Positions 57,126-64,000 of a stretch of 64,000 nucleotides of DNA are shown here, piece after piece. The stretch lies in contig CM065175.1 of assembly GCA_033026295.1 (NCBI GenBank), positions 24,408,437 to 24,472,436 on the forward strand. Reading direction: 5' to 3'. The position numbers and the translations under genes were made by a program. The DNA comes from Channa striata (Eukaryota; Chordata; Actinopteri; Anabantiformes; Channidae). The notes beneath the pieces are model-generated. The model worked only from the letters and a program-made list of their open reading frames with translations. It did no database searches and was not told the origin of the DNA. The first letter of the stretch is position 1, and each line of letters opens with the position of its first letter.

Positions 57126-60100
57126 ATGGCTGTGCTGCGTTCAAAGTCCTCGCTGTTGTGGCTCCTCGTTGCGCTGACAGCTCGTGTGACTGAGGGCGCA
57201 GGGAAACCGAGGCTGAGGATGAAACTGATCGAGGACGAGGAGCAGCTCTGGGGATCCTCCGGGAACAGACTCTCCACCCCAGGAGTGGGCGCCGGGCCCG
57301 AGCCCGGGGACCAGGCGGCCGCCTTCAGAGTCCCGACTCTGGATGGAGAGTTTTCCTACCAGCCCGGAGCTGCGCGTGGACCTCTGGTCATTCACGCGTT
57401 CACCAACAAGTCCGGCTTCCTGGAGTGTCTGTGGAGCTCGGAACCGTCCCTGTCCAGCCTGATTCAGGACCTGCCGGACAGTACCCAGGTGCTGTTCGTG
57501 TCCCTGGACGACTCTGCGCTCAGCGACGCGCTGTGGATGAGGGAGCAGCTGCAGCGGGCAGCAATGCACAGGTGAAAGAATGAGTCGATAGAAAATGGTA
57601 AAATGTTCTAAACATCCTGCAATATTATACAAGCAAAAGTTTAGCAAAGTAGAAGAATGCCAGTTTTTTTTTACAACCTCTTTTTATTACAGTTTATTAC
57701 ATCCAGCTGCAATAAACTACAACCCTTAACACCCAAGTACGACACTACAGCCTGTCCTCTCCTGTTGTCCTACATGTTTCTGCAGTAAGAAGGAGGTCCT
57801 GTCCCGGCTGCACTTCTCTCCTGTGCCGGTCTTTGCTCTGGGTAACTGGATCCCCAACGTGCTCTATTACTGGGGATGCATGGAGCACAACTGCGGCCTC
57901 TCGCAGGCTGTTTTCACCTGCCAGGGTGAGAAGCGTCTCTGTTCATGGGCCCAACGGGCAAGATGCTACATGTGAGTCTTCCATTGCGGCTGTTGTTGAA
58001 TTTAATATCAGACCTTCAGCATATGTCCTTCATCCCCTTTCAGGGTGGAACTTGCCGGTGATTGTCAAGAGACTTGATGCCAGGTACGACTGGCTCATGG
58101 GACGCTGGGATCAAAGGTCATATCAGCTGATCGATGCGGGAGATGGGTGCGATCCCTCCCCCTCAGCCGCCGGTGCTGTGGCGTGGGTGTCTGAGGGCAA
58201 CTGCTCTTTCTTCACCAAGGTGTGTGGAAATGTCACACGTCTGCAGGTGTTAAAAACCCCGAAAAGATCAAGGGTGATGATCAGCAAATTAATCTCCAGC
58301 TAGGACAGTTTTTAGTGTCAATGACCTTCATCAAACAGACAATCAAACCCATTTTAATTGCAAAGGGATCCAGCAGAATTGTCTGATAACATAAGCAAAC
58401 GAGTAAGAGCAAATTCTGTAATAAAAGCATTTAACGCTTCACAACCTTAAAATCTCTGTTGATGTAACCCGCTGCAGGTGCAGAGCATGGCCAAATCCAA
58501 CGCCTCCGGTGTCCTGGTCTATGCCCTGCCTGGTAATCCGATCCAGGACATGACCTGTGTTGGGGATGAGTGTTACACGCCACTGGGCATCCCAGCTGCC
58601 ATGGTGCACCTGGAGCCTTCAGTTGCTCAGGCTCTGTGGTAAGACGGGAGGATTAGGAGTCTGATGCCACTGATGCTCAACATCCTTGTATAAAGATTAA
58701 CTGGTCTGTTAAATGGGTGAATTAGGGATTTCAAACGGCCGACTGTTTGATTCTACTGTTTAGGAAAAACTATTATTTGCATGTGGGATTTTTTTTTATA
58801 TATTGTAAAAGATTGATTGAAACGTGTTTCCTGTCGTATGATGGTTTTAATTTGTTTTGCAGGTTTGGTCAGAAGGTTAACGTGTCCTTCCAGACCACTC
58901 CTTCCCCAAACTTCTTCATCGGTATTGACAAACAGGGGTTGCTGGCTGAAATGGGCTGGTTCCTTTACCCCACGTTCAGCTTCATCAACTGGCAGGCTCA
59001 GTGGTAAGAGGAGCTACACGCCGTCCTGCTGTTTTTCCAACCTCTTTTACCTGAAACGTGCTGACAATATCGAGAACCAGTCAAACCAAGTCACATGAAT
59101 TCAGATCCCACTGCTCTTACAGTTGTTGCATTGTCCGAGCGTGGATGTTCGTTACCAGTGAAATAGCAGTTCCGCTCTTATTTACTTATTTATCTCAGGT
59201 TTAAACTCAGTTTGTTAAAAGTGCTTCCTGAAATATCCCCAGATCTCTTCGGTCAGCTGTAAGAACATTTTTCCTTATGTATCCACAACGAAAAACACAC
59301 TGTCAGTTTAACTGGTTGTTGTATAACGAGTTGAGGTTCATAAATTAGTGAGCGTGCATAATTGAAAAGAGCAGCACTGTTGCGTTTGACTTCCTGTTTG
59401 TTGATACCTGCACTAAAGTTTACTTGTTAAAAACATCACATGAATTACTATCAGAAACCAAAAAATCTGCCAAATTCTTATTTCTGTCTCCAGGTTTGAT
59501 TTCTATGCAGATCTGCAGCTCCAACTTCAAAATCCTGCAAAAGTTGTTCCTGTTTTTGACAAAGTGCAAATGCAGGGGGATAAAGGAGCAGTGGCCACAG
59601 TCAACCTGCCTCCAGGTAACTACAACAACTTAATTGTCATTCTGGTTCTGAAATGCAGCACTGTCAAACGGAAACATTCCTTTGACACCTGCAGTAATTA
59701 AATTATTTAGAGTTTGGTGTTTGATAAGATGTCCTGCAGTTTTCATGTTCAGTGTAAGTTTAGTTGCAGGTTACACAAACAGTATTTAATAAAGCCCTGC
59801 CGCTGCTGGTGTGTGTGTGGGTGTGTGTGTGTCTGCAGGGGTGTCGGACTTTGACACGCTGGAGCTGGATGCGTCCCTGTTATGTCCCGGCAGGAGAGAC
59901 TCCTCCTGTCCTCCGTGGGATCACACGGTGCAGCTCTTTGTGTGCTGCAGTCGCCTCAGTCCGCACTGCAACATGGAGCTGGGTCGATGGATCACTGCCT
60001 TCCGCAGGTAAGACTCACGAACGTCATTGTTTGGTCTGTGTGCCTCCGAAAAAAACCTCTGCGTCTGTGCAAATTTAAGAAATCAAAAATACTTTTAAAA

Positions 60101-63100
60101 TTACCTGAGACGTCAAACATTAAATGTGCCTTTTACGACTTGATAGTGACATAATACTGATTTAATTTTAACGGCAGTGCATAGCATTAAACATCTAAAT
60201 ATTTTTATAACTATGCTGACAAGTATTTCTTTCACCCAGGGCATATTTCAGCTACTATGATAAACCACCTGAAAAGCCTTAAACGTGTCTTTAAGAAACG
60301 TGCCCAACTGTTGTCTGTGTTCTTTCTGCAGAGGAACTGGACGGTGGCTTACAGATGTGTCCCCTCTCGTCCCCCTGCTGGACGGCAACAATTGCACCTT
60401 CACCATGAAGACGGCGCCCTGGGCAAAGCCGTGGATCGTCTCCCTCAACCTGAGATTCAGTATGAGGAATCAGACGGGTATGAAGTGACGAGACCGTGTT
60501 CCTCCCTAAACTTATAAGTCAGTTATAAGTTTATAGTTGCTGTATGAACCCACACACACACACACACACACACACACTGATCTGATTTACAGTTTTTCGT
60601 ATTGATGCAAAGTCTGTTTGGGAATCACAGAACAGACACTTCTTCTAACTGTAGAACTGGCCTGAGAATCACAATGTTTCTGCTGGTGCATAAGATTCCG
60701 GGAGAAACTCATGTTTGTGGTGGAAGAATATTTAAAGCAAATGTGTCCTTGAAAAAAATAATCACCTCCACATAAGAAACAATTGATGTTTACATTCATA
60801 TACAAATTAAATATCTGTGGTCCTAGGAGTGATTCCTGTGGCACTCCACCAAAACAAATATTAAATTACTCGATTTAGTTTTAATATTTTCAATTCAATT
60901 CAACTTTATTTATATAGCACCAATTTACACCTAAGTCATCTCAAGGCACTTTACATAATAAAGTCCAGACTATACAGACATTTAGAGAAAACCCGACAAA
61001 TCCCCCTTGAGCAGCTATAGGCAACAGTGGAGAGGAAAAACATCTTTTAACATCTGTTAGCAAATGACTTGATAGGTGGTTGCAGTGGATACAGTGACAC
61101 CCAGCTATACAAATCAGTAAGTCTAACTTTGAGCATGCTTATAAAATGTAGTCTTCCTATTTTCTACCTCTAAACTCAGAGAAAACCAACGTTATTGTAT
61201 TTGGGGTTAAAAATCTCAGAAATATGCTGTCATACAGTGACCAGGATTTATCCTTTACCTCATACATAAAACAGATATTGTCAAAATTAAGAGCATCCTG
61301 TCTCAAATTGATGCTGCTAAACTAGTCTACTACAGTAAAGCCCTTAAAAGCATCTAATTAATCCAAAATTACTGACTGGACTTATAACAAAAGAGCTCAT
61401 TTTTCTTTTCTTCCATAGCTTTCTGTCTGTTGGCTTCCCATAAAAACCAGAATAATTCATATTACTGTATCATCCTAATACACCCCTCCACTGTCAGAGT
61501 CCAGGTCTTCCTGTGGTTCCCAGAGTTTAATGGGAATCAGAGCCTTTAGCTATCAAGCTCCATTCCTGTGGACGCGGCTTCTGGTTCGGATTCAGGAGGC
61601 AGATACCTTCTCTTCTTTCAGGACTAGGTTTAAGACTTTACTTTTTGATAAAACTTATAGTTAAACGTGGTTTGGCTCTGTTAAGCTGCTATAGTTTTGG
61701 AATGCTGGCGGACCCTCTTCTGAGCTCGTCTCCTCTCCCCCATCACAGGCGACGGTGTAGAGGAGCTTCACCCTTTCACAGTGATGTCTTTGTACAGCGG
61801 AGGGACCTTCGACAAAAACTACAACAGGAGATTCCAGCCAATCAAATTCCCCGTCCCAGCATCAACCAAAAAGGTAACAGCAAACCCACAAACAAAGCCC
61901 TCCTTCCTGTCCTTGGAAGCGTCTCATCGGCTGTGCGTTTGTTGTCAGGTGGAGCTGTTCGCTGTCATCACGGGACACGGCAGCGACGAGAACGGCTGTG
62001 GAGAATTTTGTGTCACCTCCCACCACTTCTTAATAAATGGCGTGTTTAACAACACCCGCATCTTCGACTCTGCAGGTGAGGAAACACTTACTGAAACTTA
62101 CCGAGACAAAGCTGTTTGAATCTTAAATCGCTTAAAAGAAGCAGGGAAACTTTAGGCCAAACCTTTGGCCCCACTAATCCATTATTATTATTTGAATGGA
62201 CACTGCAAGGTAGGTAAAATTTTAGAACTACACATGTGGTTCAGTGTAACAATGGAAATAACTGCTTATTATTTCATAGATTTATAAGAGTAGCTCTTCA
62301 TTTTGCATTGAATATAATAATTATCATTAGCTGTGTGAGCTGAACACTGAGGTCAGCAGAAGTTTTTCGAATCTCTTGTTTAGGTTTCAAACCCGTTAGA
62401 TATGTAGTAAGTACAGTGTGAGTGGCTCTAAAACTGTTTTGCTCGATTTTTATAATGACCTACATTTTTATTCCTAAAATACAAAATAAATTTCTCCTTT
62501 TCATACATGCTTGTTGATGATATGATCAGTTCTTGTTTTTAACTAAAGCACGTAGCTCACAGAACAGCACTGGAACCACCCAGAAAAATGCCATTAATTT
62601 TGGCTTGATTAGTAACTTATGCAGCTATTATATTTACTGGAATTTCCTTGTTTTTTTTCCATACTGATAAAAGCAGAAAGTAATAAAACATTTCTCAATA
62701 CCATAAATTTATATCCATGTTTTCGTCATTTTCTATTAATCCACTCATGGACACGCTGACTCGAGGACATTTTCTGCTCTTGTGGTCGTGTTTGTCGCAG
62801 GAACCGCTCTGGGCTGTGCCATGCGGGTGACAGAGGGAGCCGTCCCGAATGAACACGGCACATGGCTGTACGGGCGAGGAGGCTGGTGCGATGGGCTACA
62901 GGTCAACCCGTGGAGGATCGATGTCACCAAACAGGTTTGCCTCTTCACCCACAGAAAATGTTTTAATTTTATAATTTCATCTAAAATAGCTGTTATTTAA
63001 ATCTACATTGATAAATATTTTACAATAATAGAGTGCTCGAGAGATGATGTATTTTCACAGGCCGACTAAAAATAAGATGTCCCTGGCTTACTGATCATTT

Positions 63101-63797
63101 TGAGAAACTCACATTGTAAATTATATCAACGTGACTCCAGATTGTTGGAGTTATTGTTCAAAGCTCAGTAAACCTCCAGTTCCCCCAGAAGATTAACACA
63201 AGTCTTTGACTGAAATCAAAGTCATACGGCAGCACTTTGAGTGACGTAAGCCCATTCGAGTCAAGAGGTTCTTAATTATTCTGAAGTGAATTATTGACCG
63301 TAAAGGCTCCTGATATAACTGTGTCATCTCCTGACTTGTTCCTGGCTGCAGGGCTCTCATGTTCTCAGCACTCAAACCATGAAATCCGGTTTCCTTCAGG
63401 ATGTAAATGTTAAAAAATATTAATCTATCTAACTATCTATCTATATGGGACGAGTGGGGAATTGTTTTTAATATGCATATGTATATTTATGCAGTGTTAA
63501 TTGTTTAAGTTGTTCATAATGAGTTGAAATAATTCAAATCATCCTAATAGAGATCATAATATGTTGTATGTTGAGCGATGGGTCTACCATTTGTAACGTC
63601 TACACTTTATGCATTTTTTAAATTTGACTAATACTGTGCTACTTTATCTCTCTCCGGCCCTTTTCTGTCCTCTTTAGCTGGACCTGACTGGGCTCAACAC
63701 CATCATCTACTTCGGTTTGTTCGAGGGAAAGGATCCAAACCCGTCCCAGCAGCCGGGATACATCATCATGTCTTCTTTTCTCGTCTTCTACAAATAA
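57126..63797 (+). CDS. Secreted PNGase F-like protein with thioredoxin-like and PA-like regions
   Basis: Twelve exons: 57126-57571, 57786-57925, 58044-58219, 58478-58638, 58863-59003, 59494-59615, 59839-60007, 60332-60477, 61749-61873, 61949-62075, 62801-62934, 63678-63797; consistent phases, 668 residues. Signal peptide MAVLRSKSSLLWLLVALTA. Residues about 60-195 look thioredoxin-like (PLVIHAFTNKSGF; VPVFALGNW) without a CxxC pair. About 210-310 resemble a PA domain (GCDPSP...GNCSFFTKV...SGVLVYALP). The remainder matches the two-domain fold of bacterial PNGase F: CPPWDH, TGHGSDENGCGEFC, TALGCA and GGWCDG. Expected chemistry is removal of N-glycans from asparagine, outside the cell or in the secretory route. 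Such proteins are recalled from fish but not mammals. Activity is not certain because one key acid appears replaced. Confidence 0.85.
60550..60579. repeat. (CA)n microsatellite
   Basis: CA run in the PNGase-like gene intron. Confidence 0.95.
60600..60860 (-). mobile_element. LINE fragment (minus strand), RT GVPQ block
   Basis: Minus translation reads VPQESLLGPQIFNLYM, matching the reverse-transcriptase block GVPQGSVLGPxLF. The rest is degraded. Inactive remnant within the PNGase-like gene. Confidence 0.7.
60890..61040. repeat. Common fish interspersed repeat (CAACTTTATTTATATAGCACC)
   Basis: The segment starting near AATTCAACTTTATTTATATA and running through TCATCTCAAGGCACTTTACA to CAACAGTGGAGAGGAAA is a very frequent teleost repeat. 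I cannot fix its class by eye. Confidence 0.7.
61075..61700 (+). mobile_element. Degraded LINE 3' region (plus strand) next to an exon
   Basis: Plus-strand remnants include GACACCCAGCTATAC (DDTQLY block), NSEKTNVIVFG-like sequence near 61175 and a block near 61530-61660 resembling the LINE tail RAFSYQAPFLW and ADTFSSFRTRFKTLLFD. It has many stops. It ends less than 60 bases before the acceptor of the exon at 61749. Confidence 0.75.
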
Positions 63798-63870
63798 TGA
63801 CACTGTTTAGAAACAGACTGTCTCAGTGATAATCAATGAACGTTATACTGGATGTATAATCAAATGGAAG

Positions 63871-63876
63871 ATTAAA
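63871..63876 (+). other. Candidate polyadenylation signal of the PNGase-like gene
   Basis: ATTAAA about 75 bases after the stop codon at 63795-63797. Confidence 0.4.
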
Positions 63877-64000
63877 TTTCTATTTTTTTTTACCGCTTTC
63901 TATCCCTATGTTATTTTTTCTCCTATGTCTGTGACTTGCGCAGAGAGGAGGCAACTGGCATCGTAACATTGCTGACGGACGTGCTGATGCAAAATATCAC

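Noticed and set aside
1..64000. CRISPR arrays, operons, prophage, tRNA or rRNA genes
   Set aside because: No repeat-spacer pattern, Shine-Dalgarno-led gene strings or RNA-gene cores seen; the window is vertebrate nuclear DNA.

Overview
This is nuclear DNA from a ray-finned fish, most likely a percomorph teleost. The evidence is intron-rich vertebrate genes with compact GT-AG introns, CA/GT microsatellites, several degraded fish-type LINE fragments, an expanded C-type lectin family, and a retinoic acid receptor beta gene (a paralogue zebrafish is reported to lack). The prokaryotic feature types do not apply. Every gene was assembled by eye from splice sites, reading-frame phase and recalled family sequences; no search was run.

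Layout. 1-2.3 kb: non-coding, with interspersed repeats. 2.3-12.1 kb: two tandem, same-strand genes for secreted double C-type-lectin-domain proteins, with a truncated LINE and a decayed third lectin exon between them. 12.1-14.1 kb: intergenic, with a CA microsatellite. 14.1-26.5 kb: rarb (+), including a beta2-type promoter with a CRE and a perfect-spacing DR5 retinoic acid response element. 26.5-29.4 kb: no recognised gene. 29.4-39.1 kb: nek10 (-), a kinase with an N-terminal armadillo-like region, in 34 recognised exons. 39.1-40.3 kb: a GC-rich divergent promoter region. 40.2-54.6 kb: septin 7 (+), including two candidate microexons. 55.4-56.3 kb: a small tachykinin precursor gene (-). 57.1-63.9 kb: a secreted protein (+) with thioredoxin-like, PA-like and PNGase F-like regions.

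How the genes relate. rarb and nek10 are neighbours on human 3p24, so that pairing looks ancestral. Septin 7 and the tachykinin gene bring in material that lies elsewhere in mammals. nek10/septin 7 and tachykinin/PNGase-like are head-to-head pairs. The genes do not form one pathway: they cover innate or glycan recognition (lectins), retinoid signalling (rarb), a signalling kinase (nek10), cytoskeleton (septin 7), neuropeptide signalling (tachykinin) and glycoprotein processing (PNGase-like).

Most notable: (1) a tachykinin precursor whose substance-P position keeps its length, KPxP head and amidation/cleavage site but has lost the FxGLM ending; (2) a 21-base in-frame cassette exon in septin 7; (3) a predicted 2-base septin 7 microexon, supported by an AG-free stretch of about 139 bases and a perfect donor; (4) a one-base frame loss in rarb that a second acceptor 8 bases downstream would correct; (5) a conserved autoregulatory rarb promoter. 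Single-base losses in rarb and nek10 may be assembly errors, and the two readings are kept apart below.
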